A stretch of DNA of 64,000 bases from Cupriavidus numazuensis (GTDB taxonomy: Bacteria > Pseudomonadota > Gammaproteobacteria > Burkholderiales > Burkholderiaceae). The notes beneath the pieces were generated by a model, which saw only the letters and a list, made by a program, of their open reading frames with translations, was not told the DNA's origin and searched no databases. Numbering within the stretch: the stretch's first letter is position 1; the number at the start of each line of letters is the position of its first letter. The DNA lies in the NCBI RefSeq assembly GCF_905397435.1, contig NZ_CAJPVI010000013.1, forward strand, positions 62,001-126,000. The letters are read 5' to 3'. The translations under genes were made by a program, and so were the position numbers. Shown here piece after piece: positions 8,251-16,853 of this stretch.

Positions 8251-9468
8251 TCAGGACGACCGGGCCGCACCGGCCTGGTCGGCAACGACACGTACCGGGG
8301 TGCCAGCCATCAGGCCGTCACCCGGGTTGACGATGACCTGCTCCGTGCCTTGCAGTCCGCCCAGCACTTCCACGTGGGTACCGAAGTCACGGCCGAGCGT
8401 GATGTTGCGAATGTCCACGCGCCCATCCTTGCCGACCACGGCGACGCTCGGACCTGCGGGACGGAACGCCAGTGTGCTGGCCGGCAGGTCGAAGCCAGCG
8501 GCTTCCGCATTCGTGCTCAGGTGCACCTCCGCATAGGCGCCCGGCAGGATGCGGCCGCCGTGGCTATCGACCTCGAGTTCGACCCGCAGGCTGCGCGTGG
8601 CGGCATCGAAGGCGCCGGCATTGCGCGTCACCGTGGCGGCAAACCGCTCGCCTGGCGATTGCGGCAGCGTCAGCCACGCCTGCATGTCCGGGCCCACCAT
8701 CGCACTGGCGTCCTGGGGAAGCTGTATGTACACGCGCAGCGTGCCGCCCGCCGAGATGTGGAACAGTTCACGACCCTGGCCGGGGGCGCTGCCGGCATCA
8801 ATCAAGGCACCGGTATCGACGTTCCTGGCGGTAATCACGCCGTCGAAGGGCGCGCGGATCTCCGTGTATGACGCCAGTTGCGCGAGGCGCGACGTATTCG
8901 AGCGCGCCGACGCCAGTGCGGCAGACTTGGCCTGCATATCGGCGATCTTCTGGTCGGTCTCCTGCTGCGCGACAGAGTTGGACGCCTGCAGGTCCTTCCA
9001 GCGGTCCGCGGTGCTCCGGGCCAGCGCGTAGTTGGCAGCGGCGGTCGCTTCGTCCGCGCGCGCCTGGCGCAACTGGTCGGCCACTTCCGGTGCGTCGATC
9101 TCGGTCAGCAACTGGCCCTTCTTCACCGGCGTGCCGATGTCCGCATACCAGCGCCGCAGATAGCCACTGACGCGCGCATAGACCGCTGCATCCTGATAGG
9201 CCCGCACATCTCCGGGCAGGACGATCTCGCGTACTGCCGCCGCATGCCCGGGCCGCACGACCTTGACGGCCGGCACTATCGCCTGCGCGGTGCGCTGGGC
9301 CAGCGCAGCCTGGGCGTGCAGCCTGGGCACGATGCCGGCGGCAAGTGCGCAGGCCAGCACGATCGCGGTAGCCAGAATGAGGCGCGTCCTCCCGCGCACG
9401 GCAGGCGGGGGACAGGAAGCTTCAGGCGGTGCATTGTCAGCGGATTCCCGCAACAGGGGCAGTGTCAT
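8251..9468 (-). CDS. RND efflux periplasmic adaptor (membrane fusion protein)
   Basis: 405 residues. Seen: a single N-terminal membrane segment (about 30-46), barrel-sandwich half GDVRAYQDAAVYARVSGYL near 85-104, a coiled-coil hairpin (about 135-200, rich in Ala, Gln and Arg), the second lipoyl half ASYTEIRAPFDGVITARNVD near 205-225, and a beta-barrel and membrane-proximal domain to the end. It joins the inner-membrane pump to the outer-membrane factor. Its ATG overlaps the end of the pump gene by four bases (9465-9468), so translation is coupled. No His/Met-rich metal-binding tail is visible, which argues against a dedicated copper or silver adaptor. Confidence 0.92.
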   Translation of the reverse strand: MTLPLLRESADNAPPEASCPPPAVRGRTRLILATAIVLACALAAGIVPRLHAQAALAQRTAQAIVPAVKVVRPGHAAAVREIVLPGDVRAYQDAAVYARVSGYLRRWYADIGTPVKKGQLLTEIDAPEVADQLRQARADEATAAANYALARSTADRWKDLQASNSVAQQETDQKIADMQAKSAALASARSNTSRLAQLASYTEIRAPFDGVITARNVDTGALIDAGSAPGQGRELFHISAGGTLRVYIQLPQDASAMVGPDMQAWLTLPQSPGERFAATVTRNAGAFDAATRSLRVELEVDSHGGRILPGAYAEVHLSTNAEAAGFDLPASTLAFRPAGPSVAVVGKDGRVDIRNITLGRDFGTHVEVLGGLQGTEQVIVNPGDGLMAGTPVRVVADQAGAARSS

Positions 9469-12400
9469 ACCAGACCTTTTTCATCAGAACCAAGTGTCGA
9501 GGGCGCAGGCATTGCAGCGGACCGCGTGCCGAGCCAGGTGTGGAGCATCGCGAAGAAGACCGGGACCAGCACCAGCGTGGCGACCGTGCCGCAGGCCAGG
9601 CCGCCGATCACGGCGCGCCCGAGCGGCGCGTTCTGGGCCCCTGCGCCACCGGCGCCAAGTGCCATCGGCACCATGCCGAACAGCATGGCCAGCGCGGTCA
9701 TGACCACCGGGCGGAAGCGGCCGGCGCCGGCATCGAACGCCGCCCGGAATGGTGGCCTCCCTTCGGCAAGCAGTTCGCGCGCCCGGCTGACCACCAGGAT
9801 GCTGTTTGCCGTGGCGATGCCCACGCACATGATGGCGCCGGTGAGGGCAGGCACGCTGACCGTGGTGCGCGTGGCAAACAGCATCCATGCGATGCCGGAC
9901 AGCGCGGCGGGCAATCCGCCCAGGATCGCCAGCGGGTCGAGCCAGGACTGGAAGTTGACCACCATCAGCAGGTAGACCAGCACGATGGCCGCGGCAAGGC
10001 CTCCCATCAGTCCGGAAAACGAGGTCCGCATGGTCTGGACCTGCCCGCGTACCACCAGATCGGATCCGGCCGGCAGGTCCTTGCGCGCGCTGGCGACAAT
10101 GCGGTCGATGTCGGCCGCCACGGCGCCCAGGTCCCGGCCCCGCACGGCACCGAAGATATCCAGCACGGGCTGCACGTTGTAGTGCGACACCACGCCTTGC
10201 TGGCTGGTGCGGGTCACGCTGCTGAAGAGTCCCAACTCACCGGCACCTCCAAGCCTTGCCGTGGCGGCGCCGAGCCCGAGCGGGATATTCGACAGCGTCT
10301 GCAGCGATCCCATCGCATATTGAGGCACCGACACCGTCAACGGATAGCTCACCCCGTTCTTCGGATTGAGCCAGAAGTTCGGCGTGGTCTGGCTGCTGCC
10401 GGAAAGCGAGATCAGCAGGTTCTGCGCGACTTCCCGCTGCGACAGCCCGGCCTGCAGTGCGCGCGTGCGGTCCACATTTACCGTGAGCGCCGGCTGGTCG
10501 GCCGGCTGCTGGATATGCAGGTCCGACAGCCCCGGCACCGTCGCCAGTTTCCCGAGCAGCTGCTGCGCGACCATGCGATTGCCGTTCAGGTCATTGCCGA
10601 CGATCTGCACGTCGATCGGCGCGGGCAGGCCGAAGTTCAGGATCTGGCTGACCATGTCCGACGGCAGGAACGAGAAGCTCACGCCGGGAAATGCCTTCGG
10701 AAGCAGGGCGCCGAGCCTGTCGACCACATCCGCGGTGCCACCGCTGCCGGGCTTCAGCGACACCAGGATCTCCGCATCGGCGGTGCCGATCGGCAGCGCG
10801 GAATCGTAGGTCAGGTTGATGCCGCTGACCGGCAGGCCGATGTTGTCGACGATGCCTGACACGCGTGCCGGGCCGACCTCGTTGCGGATGGCCGTCTCCA
10901 CCTCATCGGCAACGCGTGCGGTTTCCTCGATGCGCGTGCCGGTCCGCGCACGCATGTGCAGGCGGATTTCGCCGCTGTCCACGCTCGGGAAGAAGTCCTG
11001 GCCAAGAAAAGGCACCAGGGCCATGGAGCCGGCGCAGCCCAGCGCGAACACGAGCACGGCACGCCTCGGGTGAGCGAGCGCGGTGCCGAGCAGACGGCTG
11101 TAACGCGCACGCAAGGCCTCGAATGCCAGGTCGAAGCGGTGGTGCAGGCCTGCAAAGAACCGCCGCACACGGCCAGCGGTGGCGGCGCCGTTCCCTTTGG
11201 TGGCTTCGCTGCGCAACAGGTAGTGGGCAAGCGTCGGAATCAGCGTGCGCGACAGGAAGTACGAGGCCATCATCGCGAACACCACGGCTTCGGCCATCGG
11301 CACGAACAGGTAGCGCGCCACGCCGCTCAGCATGAACATCGGCAGGAACACGATGCAGATGCACAGCGTGGAGACCAGCGTAGGCAGCGCGATCTGCGCC
11401 GATCCGTCCAGGATCGCCTGTTCCAGGGGCTTGCCCATTTCGCGATGGTGCGTCACGTTCTCGATGGCCACGGTGGCGTCGTCCACCAGCACGCCCACGG
11501 CGAGTGCCAGTCCGCCCAGCGTCATGATGTTCAGCGTCTGGCCCAGCGCGGACAGCGCGATCAGGGCCGCCAGCACCGACAGCGGAATCGTGACCGCAAT
11601 GATCAGCGTGGACCGCCAACTGCCCAGGAACAGCAGGATCATCAGCGCAGTCAGGCAGGCGGCAATCAGTGCCTCGTGCAGGACCCCGTCAATGGCCGAT
11701 TGCACGAACACGGACTGGTCGGAGATCGGCTGCACCTGCAGTGATTTCGGCAGCCCTGCAGTGACCTTCGGCAGCAAGGCCTTGATCTGGGCAATGATCG
11801 ACAAGGTCGACGTCTTGCCGCTTTTCTCGATCTCCAGCAGCGCGGCGCGCTTGCCGTCGCGGCGCACCAGGTTGGTCTGCGGCGCATAGCCATCTCGGAC
11901 ATGCGCCACGTCCCGCACGTAGATGGTGCCATCCGGGCTGCTTCGGACTGGCAGGTCGTTCAGCGCCGCGACGGTCTGCGTGCTGCCGTTCAGGTCGACG
12001 CGGTACTCGAGCGCGCCCATCTTGGCCGTCCCGCCTGGCAGGATCAGGTTCTGGGCATTGATGGCGTTGACCACGTCCAGCGGCGACAGGCCGCGCGCCT
12101 GCAGCGCACGCGTGTCGAGATCCACCATCACCTGCCTGACCTTGCCGCCGTAGGGCAAGGGGATCGATGCACCCTGCACGGTAGCGAGCTGCGTGCGGAT
12201 AAAGCTGTTGCCGAGATCGTAAAGGTCCTGCTCTGGCAGGCTGTCGCTGCCCAGCGCGAGCCGCAGGATGGGCACCGTCGAGGCGCTGTAGCTCAGGATC
12301 AGCGGCGGTGTGGTGCCCGGCGGCAAGCTCTTGAGCATCGACTGCGCGCCCGACGAGGCCTGGGCAATCGCGCGATTGATATCGGCGCCGGGATGGAAGA

Positions 12401-12683
12401 AGACCTTGATGACCGCCACGCCGGGCAGCGTCTGCGATTCGATATGTTTAATGTCGTCGACACTGTTGGTCAGCGAGCGCTCGTACACCGTCACCATTCG
12501 CTGCGCCATGTCTTCGGCGGAGAGGCCGTTGTAGGTCCACACCACGCTGACCACCGGGATATCGATCGACGGAAAAATGTCGGTAGGCGTGCGCAGAATC
12601 ACCAGCGGGCCGGCCAGCAGCAGGCAGATGGCCAGCACCACGAAGGTATAAGGCCGGCTCAGAGCGAGCCTGACAATCCACAT
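9465..12683 (-). CDS. RND efflux pump, inner-membrane subunit
   Basis: 1072-residue proton-driven resistance-nodulation-division transporter. Seen: opening WIVRLALSRPYTFVVLAICLLL (first membrane helix), two large periplasmic loops, and helix-4 motif GVLVDDATVAIENVTHHREMG. The double Asp is typical of the HAE1 (organic compound) branch and not of the heavy-metal HME branch. The second half repeats the fold and ends in several helices. The start ATG at 12683 is taken because it gives the canonical N-terminus and lies eight bases after GGGGATG; longer reading is nonconserved. First gene of pump-adaptor-outer-membrane operon; 198 bp separate it from the divergent response regulator, and that gap holds a CusR-type box. 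Confidence 0.93.
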   Translation of the reverse strand: MWIVRLALSRPYTFVVLAICLLLAGPLVILRTPTDIFPSIDIPVVSVVWTYNGLSAEDMAQRMVTVYERSLTNSVDDIKHIESQTLPGVAVIKVFFHPGADINRAIAQASSGAQSMLKSLPPGTTPPLILSYSASTVPILRLALGSDSLPEQDLYDLGNSFIRTQLATVQGASIPLPYGGKVRQVMVDLDTRALQARGLSPLDVVNAINAQNLILPGGTAKMGALEYRVDLNGSTQTVAALNDLPVRSSPDGTIYVRDVAHVRDGYAPQTNLVRRDGKRAALLEIEKSGKTSTLSIIAQIKALLPKVTAGLPKSLQVQPISDQSVFVQSAIDGVLHEALIAACLTALMILLFLGSWRSTLIIAVTIPLSVLAALIALSALGQTLNIMTLGGLALAVGVLVDDATVAIENVTHHREMGKPLEQAILDGSAQIALPTLVSTLCICIVFLPMFMLSGVARYLFVPMAEAVVFAMMASYFLSRTLIPTLAHYLLRSEATKGNGAATAGRVRRFFAGLHHRFDLAFEALRARYSRLLGTALAHPRRAVLVFALGCAGSMALVPFLGQDFFPSVDSGEIRLHMRARTGTRIEETARVADEVETAIRNEVGPARVSGIVDNIGLPVSGINLTYDSALPIGTADAEILVSLKPGSGGTADVVDRLGALLPKAFPGVSFSFLPSDMVSQILNFGLPAPIDVQIVGNDLNGNRMVAQQLLGKLATVPGLSDLHIQQPADQPALTVNVDRTRALQAGLSQREVAQNLLISLSGSSQTTPNFWLNPKNGVSYPLTVSVPQYAMGSLQTLSNIPLGLGAATARLGGAGELGLFSSVTRTSQQGVVSHYNVQPVLDIFGAVRGRDLGAVAADIDRIVASARKDLPAGSDLVVRGQVQTMRTSFSGLMGGLAAAIVLVYLLMVVNFQSWLDPLAILGGLPAALSGIAWMLFATRTTVSVPALTGAIMCVGIATANSILVVSRARELLAEGRPPFRAAFDAGAGRFRPVVMTALAMLFGMVPMALGAGGAGAQNAPLGRAVIGGLACGTVATLVLVPVFFAMLHTWLGTRSAAMPAPSTLGSDEKGLV

Positions 12684-12780
12684 TTCATCCCCCAGAAGGC
12701 TGCCTGGCCCGCTGAATGCGACGCCTGGCATGTCGACCGGATTCTAGGAAGCCAGCGGTGCGCCGGACGCCAACAGAACG

Positions 12781-12796
12781 ATTACAGTCTTGTCAT
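12781..12796. promoter_or_regulatory. Probable response-regulator box (CusR/CopR type), 14 of 16 match
   Basis: ATTACAGTCTTGTCAT differs at two places from the dyad ATGACAANNTTGTCAT known for CusR of Escherichia coli. It sits in the divergent gap between the RND operon (start 12683) and the response regulator (start 12882), the place expected for a site controlling both. A perfect copy lies at 15263. Confidence 0.65.
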
Positions 12797-12881
12797 CCTG
12801 AGCGGCCAGCGGCGCCACTATCATCGGATCGGCGAAAGCAGGCATGCGCAATAAGCGCAAGGGGCCTGGAACGGAAGGACC

Positions 12882-13556
12882 ATGAAGATTCTTGTGGTGG
12901 AAGACGAGCCCAAGACGGGCGAATACCTGCGCAAAGGCCTGACCGAGTCATCCTTTGTGGTCGACGTCGCGGTGACCGGCGGGGATGGCCTGCACCAGGC
13001 CACGGAACACGATTACGACCTGATCATCCTGGATGTCATGCTGCCCGGCATGAGCGGATGGGATCTGCTCAGGCAGCTGCGCGAGCGCAAGGACACGCCG
13101 GTCCTGTTCCTGACGGCCAGGGACGAAGTGGAAGACCGTGTCCGCGGCCTGGAGCTCGGCGGCGATGACTATCTCGCCAAACCGTTTGCCTTTGTCGAGT
13201 TGCTGGCGCGGGTACGCACGCTGTTGCGGCGCGGACCGGTGCGCGAGGCCGACCGTATCGAAATCGGCGACCTGGAGATCGACGTGATCCGCCATCGGGT
13301 CAGCCGGGCGGGGCAGCGCATCGACCTGACCCCGCGTGAATTCGCCTTGCTTCATTTCCTGGCCAGGCGGCATGGGGAGGTGCTCAGCCGCACGCACATT
13401 GCCTCCCAGGTCTGGGACATGAACTTCGACAGCGATACCAATGTGGTGGACGTGGCCATCCGCCGCCTGCGCGCAAAGATGGACGACCACTTCGCGCCGA
13501 AGCTGATCCACAGCGTACGCGGCATCGGCTACGTCCTCGAAATACGGCCATCGTGA
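12882..13556 (+). CDS. OmpR-family response regulator, heavy-metal (CusR/CopR/IrlR) type
   Basis: 224 residues. Seen: receiver domain 1-115 with acidic pocket VEDEP, phospho-acceptor Asp51 in [10 protein letters not shown], Thr near 78 and Lys100 in LAKPF; winged-helix DNA-binding domain about 125-222 with LTPREFALL and SVRGIGYVL. This wording is typical of metal-responsive regulators (CusR, CopR, CzcR, IrlR). It overlaps the kinase gene by four bases. Diverges from the RND operon. The CusR-like dyads at 12781 and 15263 are the probable targets. Known members respond to copper, silver or zinc; the signal here is not shown. Confidence 0.92.
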   Translation: MKILVVEDEPKTGEYLRKGLTESSFVVDVAVTGGDGLHQATEHDYDLIILDVMLPGMSGWDLLRQLRERKDTPVLFLTARDEVEDRVRGLELGGDDYLAKPFAFVELLARVRTLLRRGPVREADRIEIGDLEIDVIRHRVSRAGQRIDLTPREFALLHFLARRHGEVLSRTHIASQVWDMNFDSDTNVVDVAIRRLRAKMDDHFAPKLIHSVRGIGYVLEIRPS

Positions 13557-14944
13557 CACGGGCACGCTCACTGACCACGCGTCTCGCGCTGTCATTTGCG
13601 CTGATCGCAGGCTGTGCCTTTGCCGGCGTCGGCATGTACCTTTACCAGGCGCTCGCCACACAGATTATCGAACGCGATGACGCGGAACTGCTGCGCAAGG
13701 TGACCCGCGCGCGCGCCGAACTGGCCGAGCGCGACGGCAGCGCGGCGGAACGATTGCGCGAACTGGGCAGTGTGGTTTCCGGCAATGACGAATACGGCCT
13801 GCGGGTGCGATTGCCGGACGGGACCTTGCTTTTGGCGACTGGCGCCGATGCAGGGGCCATTCCCGAGGTGACCAGCCTTGCGGCGGGCGCGCCGATTGAC
13901 GGCAATGCGATCCAGACATGGAGTACAAGCCATGGCTACCCGGTGCGCGGTGTACTCATGCTGGCAGGACCTGGGCAGCCGCAGGTGGTGCTTTATCAGG
14001 TTGCCGCCTCGCGCCTGGCGCTCCTGCGCGCCTATCGATGGAAAGTCATCATCGCAGCATGCCTCGGCGCGCTGGGTGCCGGCTTGCTTGGCTATGCCGC
14101 ACTGCATGCCGGTATGGCCCCGCTCAGGCGGATCGCAGCCGGGACAAAGACGGTCACGTTCTCTAGCGGTGCATTACCTGTCGATCCTTCGGAGCTTCCG
14201 GCCGAGCTGAACGAGCTTGCGCAGGCGCTCCAGCACATGATCGAACGGCTACGTGAACGGTACGAGCGGCTGTCGCAGTTCTCTGCCGATCTTGCACACG
14301 ATTTTCGAACGCCGATTGGCAACCTGCTCGGGCAAACACAGGTGGCGCTCGCGAGCGACCGCTCTGCAGACGAATACCAGGCGTTGCTGGCGTCGAACAT
14401 CGAGGAGTATGAGCGTCTGGCCCGCATGATCGAAAACATGCTGTTCCTGGCGCGTGCGGACAACGCACGCGTCGCTCTCAACTATGTTGATCTGGACCTG
14501 GCCGTGGAACTGGAGCGGCAGGCCGACTACTTTGAGTTGCTCGCGGATTCGAGGCAGATAACCATATGCGTCGACGCACGCGGGACGGTCTTTGCTGATG
14601 CGTTCCTGCTGCGTCGGGCCATTGGCAACCTGATCTCGAATGCAGTGCGTTATTCCCCGGCGGGGGCACAGATCGGGCTGTCAGCGCGCCAGCTTGAGGG
14701 CGAGGCCAGAATCGAAGTCAGCAATCCGGGTCCGGGGATTGCGGCCGAGCATCTGCCTAAGCTGTTCGACCGCTTTTTCCGCGGTGACCCGGCGCGTGCC
14801 AATTCGCTTGAGTCTTCAGGCATCGGACTGGCCATCGTGAAGACCATCATGGAACTTCACCATGGCACGGTGCAGGCCGAATCGACGCCGGGCGAAATGA
14901 CCATCTTCCGACTGGTCTTTCCTGAGCGCCCGGCATCTCCCTGA
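13553..14944 (+). CDS. Sensor histidine kinase, heavy-metal (CusS/IrlS) type
   Basis: 463-residue membrane kinase. Seen: two membrane helices (about 12-30 and 163-183) enclosing a periplasmic sensor of roughly 130 residues, a HAMP region (about 185-238), phospho-acceptor His249 in [10 protein letters not shown], and an ATPase domain with N box [15 protein letters not shown] and [12 protein letters not shown] at 13553 overlaps the regulator stop (GTGA). The periplasmic part lacks an evident His/Met cluster, so a metal ligand cannot be confirmed. Acts with the response regulator to control the RND pump and probably the small gene at 14955-15173. Confidence 0.92.
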   Translation: MTRARSLTTRLALSFALIAGCAFAGVGMYLYQALATQIIERDDAELLRKVTRARAELAERDGSAAERLRELGSVVSGNDEYGLRVRLPDGTLLLATGADAGAIPEVTSLAAGAPIDGNAIQTWSTSHGYPVRGVLMLAGPGQPQVVLYQVAASRLALLRAYRWKVIIAACLGALGAGLLGYAALHAGMAPLRRIAAGTKTVTFSSGALPVDPSELPAELNELAQALQHMIERLRERYERLSQFSADLAHDFRTPIGNLLGQTQVALASDRSADEYQALLASNIEEYERLARMIENMLFLARADNARVALNYVDLDLAVELERQADYFELLADSRQITICVDARGTVFADAFLLRRAIGNLISNAVRYSPAGAQIGLSARQLEGEARIEVSNPGPGIAAEHLPKLFDRFFRGDPARANSLESSGIGLAIVKTIMELHHGTVQAESTPGEMTIFRLVFPERPASP

Positions 14945-14954
14945 GCTGCTGTTT

Positions 14955-15173
14955 TCAGCCTTCCGACGATTGGTGTGCGCCATCCAGGTAAGGATCGCGC
15001 GCATTGTTGTTGGCGCCATCGGTGAAAGGATCGCGTTGACGGTGCACCTGGTCGGCGTTGCCCGACTCGAACGCCGTGGCGGAAGGATCGGATACCGCCG
15101 AAGCGAACTGCGCGGCGGAGCCCAGCGCGGTGGCAAGCACGGCGGCAACGATGAATCGATGGGATGGCTTCAT
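14955..15173 (-). CDS. Small periplasmic protein of unknown function under a CusR-type box
   Basis: 72 residues: signal peptide MKPSHRFIVAAVLATALGSA with cleavage probably after FASA (about 26), leaving a mature hydrophilic peptide of some 46 residues rich in Asp, Asn, Ser and Gln, without Cys or Met. AGGAGA lies six bases before the ATG at 15173. It ends ten bases from the kinase gene, convergent. A perfect 16-bp CusR-type dyad lies about 90 bp upstream. Small stress-induced periplasmic proteins of this build occur beside metal-resistance genes in Cupriavidus; membership in such a family is a guess. Confidence 0.75.
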   Translation of the reverse strand: MKPSHRFIVAAVLATALGSAAQFASAVSDPSATAFESGNADQVHRQRDPFTDGANNNARDPYLDGAHQSSEG

Positions 15174-15262
15174 GGTGTTCTCCTGACTGTTTCCCGGCAA
15201 GCGAATGTCTTGCCGTGGAAACGAGTCTAGGAGGGGGACTCCAACCATTGACCGGCAGGTTG

Positions 15263-15278
15263 ATGACAAATTTGTCAT
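15263..15278. promoter_or_regulatory. Perfect CusR/CopR-type response-regulator box
   Basis: ATGACAAATTTGTCAT is a perfect 16-bp palindrome and matches ATGACAANNTTGTCAT exactly. It lies 90 bp upstream of the start of the 72-residue periplasmic protein (minus strand) and is the only such perfect site I found. Confidence 0.75.
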
Positions 15279-15337
15279 TAACGTTCGGCGGCCTAAGTCT
15301 GATTAACGCAATTAACCGACAGGTCCCACCCTCAAAC

Positions 15338-15365
15338 AAAAAAGCGCGCCGGATTCCGGCGCGCT
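15338..15365 (-). terminator. Rho-independent terminator of the asparaginase gene
   Basis: On the minus strand AGCGCGCCGG and CCGGCGCGCT pair perfectly around a 3-base loop, followed by six T. It is 40 bp after the asparaginase stop. Confidence 0.9.
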
Positions 15366-15404
15366 CAACTTACTACCAGCACAAAGAGGGAGAGCCTCGA
15401 ACGC

Positions 15405-16529
15405 TTAGTACTTCCACATGATCTGCTGCAGCTGCTTGCTGTCGTTGGTCTTGGTCAGCGCCAGCGCCATCAGGATGCGCGCCTTCTGCGGCAGCTGGTC
15501 GTCGGTGACGATCCAGTCGTACTTGTCGTCGGGCTGCTCGGCGTTGCGGACCACCACGCCGCTGCCGGTGCGCGAGGCGCGCACGATATGCACGCCCTTG
15601 GCGCGCGCGGCCTTCAGCGGCTCGACCATGTAGTCGCCGACGCTGCCGTTGCCGGTGGCGGCATAGACAATCGCCTTGGCGCCGTTCTTCACCGCCGCGT
15701 CGACGCTGCCGGGGTTCACGTTGCCATATGCATAGACCACTGCGACTTCAGGCAATTTGTCGATCTTGTCGATGTCGAACTCGGTCTGCGTGGTGTGCGG
15801 GCGGGCAGGCAGGCGGAAGAACAGCGTGCGGCCTTCCACCACATAGCCAAGCGGGCCAAACGGCGAGCGGAAGGTTTCCGCCTTGAAGGTGTTGCTCTTG
15901 GTCACATCGCGGCCGGTGTGGATCTCGTCATTCAGCACAGCCAGCGTGCCTTTGCCCCGGGACGCCGGGTTGGAAGCCACCACCACGGCGTCGTACAGGT
16001 TCAGCGCGCCGTCCGCGCCCAGTGCCGTGCCCGGGCGCATCGAGCCAACCACTACCACCGGCTTGTCGCTCTTGAGCGTCAGGTTCAGGAAGTAAGCCGT
16101 TTCCTCGATGGTGTCGGTGCCGTGCGTGATGACAATGCCATCCACGTCCGGCTGCTTGAGCAGTTCCGAGACGCGCTTGCCCAGCTTCAGCAACCGCTCG
16201 TTGTTGAAGCTCTCCGAACCGATCTGGAAAATCTGCTCGCCCTTGACGTTCGCAACCTTGGAGATCTCCGGCACCGAGGCAATGATCTTGTCGACCGGCA
16301 CCACCGCGGACTGGTAGGCCGCCGTGTTGGTCGCCGATGCGCCGGCGCCGGCAATGGTGCCGCCCGTGCCGATGATGACAATGTTGGCCTTGCGGGCTTC
16401 TGCCTGCGTCGCGGCGGGCGTTCCCGACGACGGGGTGGCCGGGGCAAGCTGGGCGTGGGCGGTGCCAGTGATCAGGCTGGCGGCGAGCAGGGCAGCGGCC
16501 AGCGTCGTGGTGCGGGCGAAACGTTTCAT
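15405..16529 (-). CDS. ansB: Periplasmic L-asparaginase (type II)
   Basis: 374 residues. Hydrolyses asparagine (often also glutamine) to the acid and ammonia in the periplasm. Seen: signal peptide ending TAHA (about 26), a Pro/Thr/Ala-rich linker, first catalytic block IGTGGTIAG with Thr55 as nucleophile, second block VITHGTDTIEETAYF (Thr138, Asp139), then GSMRPGTALGADGALNLYDA. Length fits secreted bacterial asparaginases. AGGAGAA precedes the ATG at 16529. It is a single-gene unit with its own terminator at 15338-15365. The 324-bp gap 16530-16853 on its 5' side holds only its promoter region and the terminator of prpF. Confidence 0.95.
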   Translation of the reverse strand: MKRFARTTTLAAALLAASLITGTAHAQLAPATPSSGTPAATQAEARKANIVIIGTGGTIAGAGASATNTAAYQSAVVPVDKIIASVPEISKVANVKGEQIFQIGSESFNNERLLKLGKRVSELLKQPDVDGIVITHGTDTIEETAYFLNLTLKSDKPVVVVGSMRPGTALGADGALNLYDAVVVASNPASRGKGTLAVLNDEIHTGRDVTKSNTFKAETFRSPFGPLGYVVEGRTLFFRLPARPHTTQTEFDIDKIDKLPEVAVVYAYGNVNPGSVDAAVKNGAKAIVYAATGNGSVGDYMVEPLKAARAKGVHIVRASRTGSGVVVRNAEQPDDKYDWIVTDDQLPQKARILMALALTKTNDSKQLQQIMWKY

Positions 16530-16819
16530 GATTCTCCTCGGTGCAAACGGCTTGCGTGCCTTTTGGGCCGGACGCCGCCGTTTATGTTCGATTGGTGGCT
16601 GCCAGGAGGCCCGGGTTTCGGGCCATGGTCGGCAGCGGGTCGAACTATAAGGCAGGAGAAATCGCCACGCGAGAGGAGATACCAGGGTTATGCCGATTCG
16701 GCATGACCCTCGCAAGTTGATAACTCAAATCACATACAAATCCGCATTTCCATTGCTGCGGCGCATGGTGCGGACGGGCCGCGTGGCCGGCGGATGCATC
16801 GCAACCACCGCCAAGGGCC

Positions 16820-16847
16820 AAAAGCGCCGGGAAGGTGTCCCGGCGCT
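16820..16847 (-). terminator. Terminator-like hairpin after prpF
   Basis: AGCGCCGGGA and TCCCGGCGCT (10-bp perfect stem, 5-base loop) followed on the minus strand by only three to four T, seven bases after the prpF stop. The stem is strong and the U-run short. Confidence 0.7.
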
Positions 16848-16853
16848 GTCCAA

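Noticed and set aside
9429-10859. 476-codon open frame on the plus strand over the RND pump gene
   Set aside because: Mirror of the pump coding strand; Gln/His/Arg-rich and without a domain.
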